Assembly (NCBI RefSeq): GCF_000178455.1
Contig: NZ_ADNU01000046.1
Location: 62,001-126,000, forward strand
DNA length: 64,000 bases
Source: Brevibacterium mcbrellneri ATCC 49030
Lineage (GTDB): Bacteria; Actinomycetota; Actinomycetes; Actinomycetales; Brevibacteriaceae
Direction: 5' to 3'
Positions 48,609 to 56,950 of this stretch are shown in pieces. How positions within the stretch are numbered: the first letter of the stretch is position 1; each line of letters starts with the position of its first letter. The position numbers and the translations under genes were made by a program. A model generated the notes under the pieces. The model searched no databases. It was not told the DNA's origin and saw only the letters and a list, made by a program, of their open reading frames with translations.

Positions 48609-48624
48609 GCTAAACATAACCTGT
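48606..48624. promoter_or_regulatory. second, weaker overlapping iron-box-like site
   Basis: TTAGCTAAACATAACCTGT has 12 of 19 matches to the same consensus, with the right half TAACCT well kept. It overlaps the first box by three bases on the hmuT side, as in tandem DtxR sites. Weaker than the first. Confidence 0.4.
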
Positions 48625-48691
48625 TAGTCAATTCACAGATCAGTGATAGTTCGCTTAAAGCGGCCAACGCACTGGCACGGAGAAACATGCA

Positions 48692-49963
48692 ATGAAAACC
48701 ACATCTCGATCTCTATGCCGGGACACAGAGCCCGACGTTAAAGCCTGGTACAACCACACGAGGTGGCGTGTGCCTCGCCGGACCAAACGCCGTGTGGCAG
48801 TGACCGCAACGGTGCTCGCGGTTGGGCTTTTCCTGTGGAACAACGGTTTCCACAACATCGGCACGCTCAATGCTGCTCACTCCCACGAGTGTGTTCCCCC
48901 ACCGGCAACCCCTGCGGCGCAACTTCCGGACATCCCGGATGTTCCCACCTCAAAGAAGTTACCGGTCAGCAAGATCCACGGCCCGACTACCGCCTACACC
49001 CGTGCTTCTGAAATCCGGCCGATTGCAGATTTCGCAGATCAGCAGCAGACCCTCCCGGTGACCGTCACCTCGGACGATGGTCCCAAGCAGACGGTGCGTG
49101 ACACCTCGAGAATTCTGGCAGTCAACCAAAACGGCGGTTTGGCTGCCGCGGTTGTCGGCCTGGGTCTGGGCTGCAATTTGATCGGCCGTGATGTTTCAAC
49201 GCAGCTGTCATCACTCATGCCGGGACAAAAAGAGATTCCGCTCGTCACTCAGAACGGGCACGAACTCAGCGCGGAGGCGATCCTCAATCTGGCACCCACC
49301 GTGGTGCTGACGGATTCGACCATCGGCCCCTATGACGTCCAACTGCAGCTACGCAATGCTGGCATTCCGGTGGTGTTCATTCCTTCGGCGACGGAGGACG
49401 GTGTGCAGGGTGTGAGCCCGCAAATCGTTGCGGTTGCTAAGGCGCTGGGCCTGCAGGATGCGGGTGAGCAACTGGCTAAGCGCGTCGATGAGGAAGTCGC
49501 CGAAACCCAAAAGAGAATCCAGGCGCTCGCTCCGGACAACCCGGCCGACCGTCCGCGCACGGTGTTCCTGTATCTGCGTGGCGACATCTATTACTGGTTC
49601 GGCAAGGGTTCCGGTGCAGATTCCCTCATTCAGGCCATTGGCGCCCGCGATGTTGCGACCGAAGTCGGCTTTTCAGGCATGTCTCCAACCAACGCTGAGG
49701 CGCTTGTTAAAGCGGCCCCAGACGTCATTTTGGTTATGACGAAGGGCCTGGAGAGCGTCGGCGGTATCGATGAAGCCCTCAAACTGCCGGGCATTGCGCA
49801 AACGCCCGCCGGCAAACACCGTCGGATTGTCGACATGAGCGACTACGAAGTCATGAGCTTCGGCCCCCGCACCGCCGAAGTCATCGCCGCCCTGGGCACA
49901 GCGGTCCACGCCCCCGAATACGCCTACGTCCCACAGGAAGAGTCCGCTAAAGCGGACGCCTAA
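48692..49963 (+). CDS. hmuT: haem ABC transporter substrate-binding protein HmuT
   Basis: A 423-residue class III solute-binding protein. The probable axial haem ligands of HmuT are kept: His190 in NGHELSAE and Tyr300/301 with Arg296 in YLRGDIYYWFG. A hydrophobic N-terminal segment (about 35-50) is present, but no lipobox cysteine follows it, so the protein looks anchored by an uncleaved helix rather than lipidated. ATG 48692 has GGAG about 9 bases upstream. First gene of hmuTUV and the surface genes; hmuU starts 11 bases after it. Confidence 0.9.
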   Translation: MKTTSRSLCRDTEPDVKAWYNHTRWRVPRRTKRRVAVTATVLAVGLFLWNNGFHNIGTLNAAHSHECVPPPATPAAQLPDIPDVPTSKKLPVSKIHGPTTAYTRASEIRPIADFADQQQTLPVTVTSDDGPKQTVRDTSRILAVNQNGGLAAAVVGLGLGCNLIGRDVSTQLSSLMPGQKEIPLVTQNGHELSAEAILNLAPTVVLTDSTIGPYDVQLQLRNAGIPVVFIPSATEDGVQGVSPQIVAVAKALGLQDAGEQLAKRVDEEVAETQKRIQALAPDNPADRPRTVFLYLRGDIYYWFGKGSGADSLIQAIGARDVATEVGFSGMSPTNAEALVKAAPDVILVMTKGLESVGGIDEALKLPGIAQTPAGKHRRIVDMSDYEVMSFGPRTAEVIAALGTAVHAPEYAYVPQEESAKADA

Positions 49964-49974
49964 GGAGAAGACCC

Positions 49975-51177
49975 TTGAGCACTACTCACTACAGACCCCC
50001 TGAGCATTCCGATGCTCCCGCACCTTTTGCCGGCTCGCCTTTGGAAGAAAAGCACACGAGGCGCCGCTCCCGTTCTACTTCTTCGACACCTGCCGCCCCG
50101 GTTCCAGGGGGCAGGCACAGTGAGAAAAATTACGGAAGGGTTTCGGCTGCCCGGGTGACCACGGTCTTCACCACTGTGGCGGTTCTGCTGCTCGGCGGAA
50201 CTCTGCTTTCGGCAATGTTGGGTCAGCTCTACATTTCGCCGAAGGAAATCGTGGGCTCCGTTCTGCAGTCGGTGGGCATCAACTGGCTGCCGGGTCCGTC
50301 GCACGAATTCGGTGCTGAGGCCCTGTGGGAAGTGCGCTTCCCGCGGATTGTTCTGACGGTCTTTGTGGGTGCAGCCCTGGCTATTGCCGGTGCTGTTATG
50401 CAGGGCATCTTCGGCAATCCGCTGGCTGAGCCGGGCACGATCGGAGTGTCTTCCGGTGCTGCCGTCGGCGCGTCGTTCGCCTTTCTGCACGGTCTGAGCT
50501 TCCTTGGCGGATTCACGGTTCCTCTCCTGGCATTTGCGTGCGGTCTGGCGACGACGATCGTCGTGTACGTCTTGGCACGGTCGAACGGCCGGACGGAAGT
50601 CGTCACCCTGATCCTCACAGGTGTTGCGGTCAACGCGATTTCCGGTGCCCTCATTTCCTTCATCGTGTTCAAGGCCCCCACGCAGGCTCGTGAGCAGATC
50701 GTGTTCTGGCAGATGGGAAGCTTCAACGGCAGCCGATGGGAACAGGTTGCGATCGTCGTTCCACTGGTGGTCGTGGGAATCGTCCTCACGATGTTCCTCG
50801 CCCGCGGCCTGGACCTGGTGTCGCTGGGTGAGAAGGCGGCCCGCCACCTTGGTGTCGATGTTGAGCGTCTGCGCCTGTACGCAATGATCCTGTCGGCTCT
50901 GCTAGTCAGTGCGGCCGTTGCATTCGTCGGCATCATCGCCTTCGTCGGTCTGGTCGTTCCCCACCTGATGCGCATGCTGCTGGGGCCGAGCCACCGTCTG
51001 CTGCTGCCGGCCTCGGCGCTCGGCGGTGCGGCACTGCTGACCTTTGCCGATCTGGCTGCACGCACGCTCATTGAGTTCGCCGACCTCCCGATCGGCATGC
51101 TCACTGCGCTCATCGGTGGTCCGTACTTCTTCTACCTGCTGCGCCGTAGCCGTCGTGAGGCAGGAGGCTGGGCATGA
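49975..51177 (+). CDS. hmuU: haem ABC transporter permease HmuU
   Basis: A FecCD-type permease of 400 residues. About 50 hydrophilic residues precede ten predicted helices; the family motifs GNPLAEPGTIGVSSGA and FIAFVGLVVPHLMRMLLG (the ATPase-contact region) are present. It imports haem delivered by HmuT. TTG 49975 is the start, with AGGAG at the right distance. Its stop overlaps the hmuV start (ATGA). Confidence 0.94.
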   Translation: MSTTHYRPPEHSDAPAPFAGSPLEEKHTRRRSRSTSSTPAAPVPGGRHSEKNYGRVSAARVTTVFTTVAVLLLGGTLLSAMLGQLYISPKEIVGSVLQSVGINWLPGPSHEFGAEALWEVRFPRIVLTVFVGAALAIAGAVMQGIFGNPLAEPGTIGVSSGAAVGASFAFLHGLSFLGGFTVPLLAFACGLATTIVVYVLARSNGRTEVVTLILTGVAVNAISGALISFIVFKAPTQAREQIVFWQMGSFNGSRWEQVAIVVPLVVVGIVLTMFLARGLDLVSLGEKAARHLGVDVERLRLYAMILSALLVSAAVAFVGIIAFVGLVVPHLMRMLLGPSHRLLLPASALGGAALLTFADLAARTLIEFADLPIGMLTALIGGPYFFYLLRRSRREAGGWA

Positions 51178-52025
51178 TCGAAAAGCTGCGCCGGGCCCGC
51201 GAAAGCCGTCCGCCGGAAGTCCCCACACCGGGAAGCACCGTTCTGTCGGTGGACCAGGTGACGGTGTCCTATGACGGTGAAAGGAAGGTTCTCGAGGGGG
51301 CCAGCCTGGATGTCCGGGCGGGCGAAGTGCTGGCTCTTGTCGGCCCCAACGGTGCCGGAAAATCCACACTTCTGGGTGTCATTACCGGCGATGTTGAGGA
51401 GGCTTCCGGGGCAGTCACCATCAACGATCATCCGTCCTATGCGTGGAACACCCGCGAACTGGCTATGCGCCGGGCTGTTCTGCTGCAACAGGTCGATGTG
51501 TCTTTCCCCTTCACAGTGCTCGAGGTCGTTGAGATGGGCCGCGCCCCGTGGCAGCGGACGCAGGCGACAGCCGATGACGACAGGATCGTGTCCGCAGTGC
51601 TGGAGCGCACGGACACGAGCCGCTTCGCTTCCCGCACCTTCACCTCGCTGTCCGGTGGTGAGCGTTCGCGTGCTGCTTTGGGCCGCGTCCTTGCACAGGC
51701 AGCCCCGATTCTGCTGTTGGACGAACCAACAGCGGCCATGGACATCCGCCACCAGGAACTCGTGCTGACGATTGCGCGTGAATACGCGGCCACGGGCTCC
51801 GCTGTTGTTGTGGTTCTGCACAGCCTTGATCTGGCCGGAGCCTACGCAGACCGCATTGCCCTGCTCAACAACGGCCGCATCGCTGCTGACGGCACACCGG
51901 AAGAGGTGCTGACAGCCGAGCGGATCAGCGAAGCCTACGGCCATCCCGTCACTGTTTTTACCGACCCGGTATCAGGTTCACCGCTCGTGGTGCCGGTCCG
52001 CCCTCCCAGAAAGGACATGTCATGA
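51174..52025 (+). CDS. hmuV: haem ABC transporter ATP-binding protein HmuV
   Basis: The ATPase of the haem importer, 283 residues. Walker A is GPNGAGKST, the Q-loop is near residue 100, signature SLSGGERSRAALGR, Walker B LLLDEPTAAMD and the switch His in VVVLHSLDLA. Family FepC/HmuV by its context and signature. Overlaps hmuU upstream and the next gene downstream by four bases each. Confidence 0.95.
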   Translation: MIEKLRRARESRPPEVPTPGSTVLSVDQVTVSYDGERKVLEGASLDVRAGEVLALVGPNGAGKSTLLGVITGDVEEASGAVTINDHPSYAWNTRELAMRRAVLLQQVDVSFPFTVLEVVEMGRAPWQRTQATADDDRIVSAVLERTDTSRFASRTFTSLSGGERSRAALGRVLAQAAPILLLDEPTAAMDIRHQELVLTIAREYAATGSAVVVVLHSLDLAGAYADRIALLNNGRIAADGTPEEVLTAERISEAYGHPVTVFTDPVSGSPLVVPVRPPRKDMS

Positions 52026-53386
52026 ATCAGCCTGGACACGCCGCGGGCAGTCGGAAGAAGCGGCTTGGTCTGCGGTGGTTTGTAGCCACGGTTGCCGCTG
52101 TGCTCATCGGCGGCATGGGCGCGTTTGCGGGTGCCACCGTCAGTCCCGAACCTGCCGAGGCGGCCGCCCGGGTTTCCGTGTCGGGTACGCCTTCTGTTGA
52201 CGGTACCTCGACCCTGAAACTCTCTGGCAGTGGTTTCCAGTCGGTGCAGAACGGCTTCGGCGGCATCTATGTCCTGTTCGGTGTTGCCGAAGGCACGTGG
52301 CAGCCAAGCAAGGGCGGCAAAACGGGCACGAACCTGCGCTATGCCTATGACGATGAATCGAATCCGGTGGGCTATCAGCTGTTCGTCACGTTCCCAGGAT
52401 CGTCGACAGCTCACGCTGCCAACGGTGGCACGCTGAATGCCGACGGCACGTGGTCAGGCGAGATCATCCTTCCCGGAGCTCGCTTCACGTCCTATGACCG
52501 TGACCGCAATCCGGTTGATGTTGATTGCACGCGTGAACGCTGCGGCATCATCACGATCGGCGCACACGGTGTGTCGAACGCCAAGAACGAAACCTTCACG
52601 CCGATTGAGTTCCCGGCTGCCGCAGCGGCTGGTCAGTCGGGTGGCGAACAGGCACAAAACAACGGTGCTACCGGTGAGGCAGCCGCACCGAATGACAATG
52701 CTTCGAAGGACGACAAAGACCAGAAGAACGCAGACGGCCCCGCCGCACCGGCACCGGGAGCAGCGGGTGGACAGCAGCCGGCTTCAGGGCCCCTGCTGGA
52801 GCCCGATCAGGTTGATGCGATCAACACGAACGCCAACCGCATGCTGTTTCTGCTGATGATCGGAGTGGTTCTCGCCATCTGTGCGATTGCCCTGGCCGTG
52901 GGAGTCGGTTCCTACATGGCTGTGAAGTCGCTGCTTTTGGGTGTCAGCCCCGAAGCACTGGAGCGTGTGCGCACGCGCAGGGCTAAGCGCGCTATTGGGG
53001 CAGAGCACAAGCGCGAACGCAAACTGCAGAAGTTCCGTGAGAAAGAAGAAGCTCGCACGCGCAAATACGAGAGAACTGTTGATACCAAGATTGCACGAGC
53101 TGACATGCATGATTCCGGAATGCGTCACCCGGTAATCAGCAAACAATACTCGTACACACAGCAACCGAGCACACACAATCAGACATCAAGAGGACCCATG
53201 CGATTCTTTGAACTTATCGAAGACAAAGAAAGCTCCTCCGGCGATCAGCCACGGCAGCCAGTAGCAAGAGGGAAGCACATGCATTCCCAGGGCGCAACAG
53301 CCGGCGCAGACAGTGGAAACGCTCCAACACTTGTTATGGAGCGCATCGTTGACGGTAGGGCAGAGTCACAGGAGGAAACACGATGA
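52022..53386 (+). CDS. surface protein of unknown family in the haem locus, with large cytoplasmic tail
   Basis: A 454-residue protein I do not recognise as a named family. Signal peptide or anchor 18-38; an extracytoplasmic beta-rich domain 49-198 (starts VSVSGTPSVDGTSTLKLSG, two nearby cysteines C169 and C174); a low-complexity Ala/Gly/Asn/Asp spacer 199-258; a membrane helix 274-300; then about 150 cytoplasmic residues rich in Lys, Arg and Glu (LQKFREKEEARTRKYERT). The ectodomain could be immunoglobulin-like. Coding overlaps hmuV and the next hta gene by four bases each, so it is a full member of the haem operon. Confidence 0.75.
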   Translation: MNQPGHAAGSRKKRLGLRWFVATVAAVLIGGMGAFAGATVSPEPAEAAARVSVSGTPSVDGTSTLKLSGSGFQSVQNGFGGIYVLFGVAEGTWQPSKGGKTGTNLRYAYDDESNPVGYQLFVTFPGSSTAHAANGGTLNADGTWSGEIILPGARFTSYDRDRNPVDVDCTRERCGIITIGAHGVSNAKNETFTPIEFPAAAAAGQSGGEQAQNNGATGEAAAPNDNASKDDKDQKNADGPAAPAPGAAGGQQPASGPLLEPDQVDAINTNANRMLFLLMIGVVLAICAIALAVGVGSYMAVKSLLLGVSPEALERVRTRRAKRAIGAEHKRERKLQKFREKEEARTRKYERTVDTKIARADMHDSGMRHPVISKQYSYTQQPSTHNQTSRGPMRFFELIEDKESSSGDQPRQPVARGKHMHSQGATAGADSGNAPTLVMERIVDGRAESQEETR

Positions 53387-55569
53387 AGCGATCAATAGTC
53401 ACATGGGTGGCAGCTGGAACAATATTCTTGATCCTGGTGTTCGCTACAGGACTACTCATAGGTACAGCAGCCTTGGCATCACCGAACAGCGAGTCTGGGA
53501 CCTCCGAAGCTGATTCGTCGAAATTAAAAGTCTCAGACGCCGGGCTCACGTGGGGAATCAATGCAGAGTCCGGAGCAGGTGCCTATCTACCCGGTTCATG
53601 CAACTTCCTTTCCGCAGGTGTAGCGGCTGACAACGGTGGATCCTCGCTGTGGCCGAATGACGCCGAAAAGCGCGGACTGTTCAAAGCCCAGGATGGCAAC
53701 GTCAAGATTCTGCGCCCCACCGCTGATGGCGGAACGCAGCCGATCACGTGGGACAACAAATGCCAGACCCCAGACGGCAAACGAGTCAATACCGCGGGTG
53801 TGAGCTCTGGAAACTACGTCCAGTTTTCCGGTGGCACGGGAGAAGTAGACACCGCAACTAACACTGGAAACATCCAGTGGGAAGGGTCGTTCACCGTGGT
53901 GTACTACTCCGGGTACACCTACTGGTCGGTGAGCAACCCAAAGCTTGAAGTGAAGAACGGCAAGGGCAAGCTCACCGGCACCTTCTCCGGCTACGGAGCC
54001 GACATGGCCGACCTTTCCAAGTGGGAGAAGCTCAAGCCCGTTGAAGGCACCATCGCCGACTTCAAGAACAACACGGTTAAACTTGATGAGAACGGCTTCA
54101 CCGTCACCCCTGACTACGAGGGTGTAGACAGTGGACAGCCCGACCAAAACAAAGAAAAAGACGGCTGGGGTTCATTCCCCAAGAGTTGGGTGGACTTCAA
54201 TGTGCTGACTGGCCAGACCCAGTACTGGTACACGTCCGGCGGGGCCGCGGATGCGCGCAAAAGCCCCAGTCCGCTGAGCGTATCGTTCACAGGCACTCCG
54301 GTCATGCCCGAACAGCCGTCGGCTACTCCGCAGCCACCGGCACCCAGTCCGAAACCCGATACTGGGGACGACAACACGGAAAAACCGGACGGCACCTCGA
54401 CAGAGGAGAAGAATCCGCCCGAAACACCGACGGGATCAGACGCAACCTTGTTCTGGGCGATCAACAAGGAAACCAGCGCCGGCGGGTTTGCTCCCGGCAC
54501 TTGCAACTTCCTGTCCGCAGGCGTGTCCCCAGACAACGGGGGTGCTGTTGTCTGGGACGCACCTGGAAAACTGTACAAACCTACCGACGGCAACGTAAAG
54601 ATCGAAAAGCCAGACGCATCCGGAGAGTTCCACACCGCAACATGGCAGAACAAGTGCGATGACCGCTATGGCGGTCGAGTCGTGGCAGCCGACAAGGACT
54701 CGCACCACGAATCGCGGCTGAACATTGCTGGTGGAAGCATCAACATCGACGACGGTGAAATAACTGCCAGCTGGGATGGCGGTTTCACAATCGTCTTCTA
54801 CTCCGGGATGACGTACTGGTCCGTATCCGACCCGAAGCTCACCGTCACAAAAGACGGAAGGGGCGAACTGACGGGAACCGCGTCCGGTTACGGAGCAGAC
54901 ATGGAAGACCTGTCAAAATGGGAGAAGCTGAAGTCCGAAACCATCACGCTTGCGACCTTCTCCGGGCTCGATGTGAACAAGGCCGTGAAGGATGGAGGAT
55001 TCACCGTCACCCCCGACTACCTTGGTGTTGATTACAGGGCCGGCGATGGCAACACACCGCAGGATCGAACCGAAGCCGAATGGGGTTCATTCCCTAAGAG
55101 CTGGGTCGACTTCAACGTCAAAACCGGGCAGAGCTCCTACTGGTATTCCTCCGGTGGAATTGCGGACGCCCGCAAACCCGCACTGCCGCTGACGATTGCC
55201 TTTGACAACAGCTTCCAGGTGCCAGCTACAGAACCAGCAAAACCCGGTGAAAGCGTAGCTGGGGCAGGCGGACCAGGTTCAACTGTGACCGGCGGAAACA
55301 CTGTTGGCGAACCAGGAGTTGGTGTCCCAGGCGCTGTAGGGCCCGGCGGCGGGCCGCAGAGCTCCAGCGCCCAGCCGGCAGACGTTGAAGACACAACAGC
55401 GTTCGCTGCAACCGCATATGAGGCTCGCCGCTCCGAAGGAATGGGCACCATCAATGCAAAAACCTGGTGGCTTGGAGGAGCAACCGCGGCCACAGGCATC
55501 GCAGCAACCGTCGGAATCGGCTGGTTGCTACGAAGAAACATCGGACTCGATCCCAGTACTTGGACCTAA
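53383..55569 (+). CDS. membrane-anchored protein with two HtaA-like domains
   Basis: A 728-residue surface protein. N-terminal signal or anchor 10-31; HtaA-like domain 1 (54-302) and domain 2 (355-620) separated by a Pro-rich linker; then a Gly/Pro/Ala linker and a C-terminal helix (about 694-715) with RRN tail. Both domains share the cysteine pair (C73/C127; C374/C425), YSG-TYWSVS-PKL and GYGADM-DLSKWEKL. Domain 1 has no His; domain 2 has His residues in EFHT and DSHHES. It should relay haem from the wall protein to HmuT. The start overlaps the preceding stop (ATGA), SD GGAGG. Confidence 0.88.
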   Translation: MKRSIVTWVAAGTIFLILVFATGLLIGTAALASPNSESGTSEADSSKLKVSDAGLTWGINAESGAGAYLPGSCNFLSAGVAADNGGSSLWPNDAEKRGLFKAQDGNVKILRPTADGGTQPITWDNKCQTPDGKRVNTAGVSSGNYVQFSGGTGEVDTATNTGNIQWEGSFTVVYYSGYTYWSVSNPKLEVKNGKGKLTGTFSGYGADMADLSKWEKLKPVEGTIADFKNNTVKLDENGFTVTPDYEGVDSGQPDQNKEKDGWGSFPKSWVDFNVLTGQTQYWYTSGGAADARKSPSPLSVSFTGTPVMPEQPSATPQPPAPSPKPDTGDDNTEKPDGTSTEEKNPPETPTGSDATLFWAINKETSAGGFAPGTCNFLSAGVSPDNGGAVVWDAPGKLYKPTDGNVKIEKPDASGEFHTATWQNKCDDRYGGRVVAADKDSHHESRLNIAGGSINIDDGEITASWDGGFTIVFYSGMTYWSVSDPKLTVTKDGRGELTGTASGYGADMEDLSKWEKLKSETITLATFSGLDVNKAVKDGGFTVTPDYLGVDYRAGDGNTPQDRTEAEWGSFPKSWVDFNVKTGQSSYWYSSGGIADARKPALPLTIAFDNSFQVPATEPAKPGESVAGAGGPGSTVTGGNTVGEPGVGVPGAVGPGGGPQSSSAQPADVEDTTAFAATAYEARRSEGMGTINAKTWWLGGATAATGIAATVGIGWLLRRNIGLDPSTWT
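53972..54063 (+). repeat. inverted duplicate of 47840-47931 (92 bases identical)
   Basis: The partner of the identical segment in the LPxTG hta gene, inside a 750-bp block (53542-54288) homologous to 47615-48379 in opposite orientation. Such long exact identity in otherwise diverged genes points to recent duplication or gene conversion. Confidence 0.9.
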
Positions 55570-55626
55570 ACCCCAAACAAAAAAGTAAGAAATCCCATAA
55601 CCGGGACAACACCTCGTGGAGGAGAC

Positions 55627-56283
55627 ATGACTATCACAACCCCAGCCGCAGAAACCCTGTCGTTCTCACAGCGACTGCGGAAGGAAACGCAGCGGGAACA
55701 CAGTGAAGCCGAATCCGAAAAGTTCATTGTTGATCTCATGGCGGGAAGACTCGACCGCCATGCCTACATTGCGTTGCTAGAACAGTACGCGGTCCTCTAC
55801 CCTGCGCTGGAAACCGCTGTGCAAGCTGCACCCTCTGACTCTACTGTTGCGTTCTTCGACCACCCAGGACTCGCTCGCACTCAGGCGATCAATAATGACC
55901 TCGACTACCTACTTGGGGAGGACCGCCAGCCTCCAGTAGCTCTGGAAGCAACACGCTTCTTGGCTGAACACTTCCAGTCTGAGGTGAGTCCAGAGCAGTT
56001 ACTAGCGCATCACTACCTGCGCTACCTAGGCGACCTCTCAGGCGGTCTGGCAATCGGAAAGCTGGTCAAGAGGCACTACAGCATCGAAGATGAAGCACTT
56101 AACATGTGGCGCTTCCCGGGCATCAACAAGCCGAAACTGTTCAAGGACGACTATAGGGCCAAGCTCGATGCGGTAACGCTGACCAGGGAGCAGCAGGAAG
56201 CGGTCATCGCCGAGGCAGAGCTGGGCTTCCGCTTAAACAAGGCGATTTTCCGTCAGCTCGGAGAGACGTTGCACGTAGAGTAA
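55627..56283 (+). CDS. hmuO: haem oxygenase, biliverdin-producing type
   Basis: Cleaves haem to biliverdin, CO and Fe2+, freeing the iron. The 218-residue protein has the proximal histidine in REHSEAES (His25) and the distal helix with the conserved glycines in YLRYLGDLSGGLAIG. This is the HmuO/HO-1 fold, not the HugZ or IsdG type. It closes the haem operon, preceded by GGAGGAG. A minus-strand tRNA and its terminator follow. Confidence 0.95.
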   Translation: MTITTPAAETLSFSQRLRKETQREHSEAESEKFIVDLMAGRLDRHAYIALLEQYAVLYPALETAVQAAPSDSTVAFFDHPGLARTQAINNDLDYLLGEDRQPPVALEATRFLAEHFQSEVSPEQLLAHHYLRYLGDLSGGLAIGKLVKRHYSIEDEALNMWRFPGINKPKLFKDDYRAKLDAVTLTREQQEAVIAEAELGFRLNKAIFRQLGETLHVE

Positions 56284-56291
56284 AAAGGGCA

Positions 56292-56341
56292 CAAAAAACA
56301 CAAAAGTCTCGGGGCAACGAGTGAACGATGTCCCGAGACTT
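56292..56341 (-). terminator. terminator of tRNA-Val
   Basis: Perfect 10-bp stem AAGTCTCGGG (56304-56313) with CCCGAGACTT (56332-56341), 18-base loop. On the minus strand it is followed by TTTTGTGTTTTTTGT, a good intrinsic terminator, 7 bases past the tRNA 3' end. Confidence 0.8.
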
Positions 56342-56348
56342 CACAGGG

Positions 56349-56422
56349 TGGGCCCAGAGGGACTCGAACCCCCGACCCTCTCGGTGTAAACGAGATGCTC
56401 TAGCCAACTGAGCTATAGGCCC
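56349..56422 (-). tRNA. tRNA-Val (anticodon TAC)
   Basis: Cloverleaf on the minus strand. Acceptor GGGCCTA with TGGGCCC, D arm with AGCTCAGTTGG, anticodon stem-loop TCTCG-TTTACAC-CGAGA giving TAC (Val), and T arm GGTTCGAGTCC. CCA is not encoded. 74 bases. Confidence 0.96.
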
Positions 56423-56489
56423 CCTGGTCAGGATTTCTCACTGACCACTGAAAGATTATGGCACACATCTTTCAGAACGCAAAACTCGT

Positions 56490-56879
56490 TTACAGTGCCT
56501 CTTTGATCTTCGACGCAGCTTCTTCACGAGCTTCTGCCGTGGTGTCGTGCTTATTAGCCAGATCAAAGTCAGAGATCTGATTCGTTGGGAACACGTGAAT
56601 GTGAACGTGGGGAACCTCGAACCCTTGCACAATAAGCCCTACGCGTTCGCAACCAAACGCTTTCTTCTGTGCGTTTCCGAGCTTCTTTGCCACCGTGAAG
56701 AGGTGGGATACCAAGTCATCGTCAAGATCAAGCCAGTGGTCTACTTCTTCACGTGGCACAACCAGAAGGTGACCGTCGGTCAGAGGCTGAATGTCCATGA
56801 ATGCGACACAATGATCGTCTTCGTAGACAAATGTTGCAGGGATTTCACCGTCGATGATTTTGGTAAACAGAGTGGCCAA
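56490..56879 (-). CDS. HIT family nucleotide hydrolase
   Basis: A 129-residue HIT protein with the catalytic histidine triad HVHIHVFP (VPHVHIHVF). The HINT/HIT branch hydrolyses nucleotide phosphoramidates such as AMP-lysine. The N-terminal IIDGEIPATFVYEDD motif is typical. Upstream (57 bases past the 5' end) is the peroxiredoxin gene; the spacing suggests a separate promoter. Confidence 0.92.
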   Translation of the reverse strand: MATLFTKIIDGEIPATFVYEDDHCVAFMDIQPLTDGHLLVVPREEVDHWLDLDDDLVSHLFTVAKKLGNAQKKAFGCERVGLIVQGFEVPHVHIHVFPTNQISDFDLANKHDTTAEAREEAASKIKEAL

Positions 56880-56950
56880 AACATGTCCTTCCTCGTGAGG
56901 TGTCTATCACCATCATGGTGGAAGCAACTCAATAATGCGAGAGGTGACCG

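Noticed and set aside
49960-50847. 295-codon minus-strand open frame (and 50229-51113)
   Set aside because: Both are antisense to hmuU, which has the FecCD motifs and coupled overlaps.
56349-56422. Integration site at tRNA-Val
   Set aside because: No integrase or direct repeat of the tRNA 3' end was found in the window, so an integrated element cannot be claimed; kept only as a point about location.
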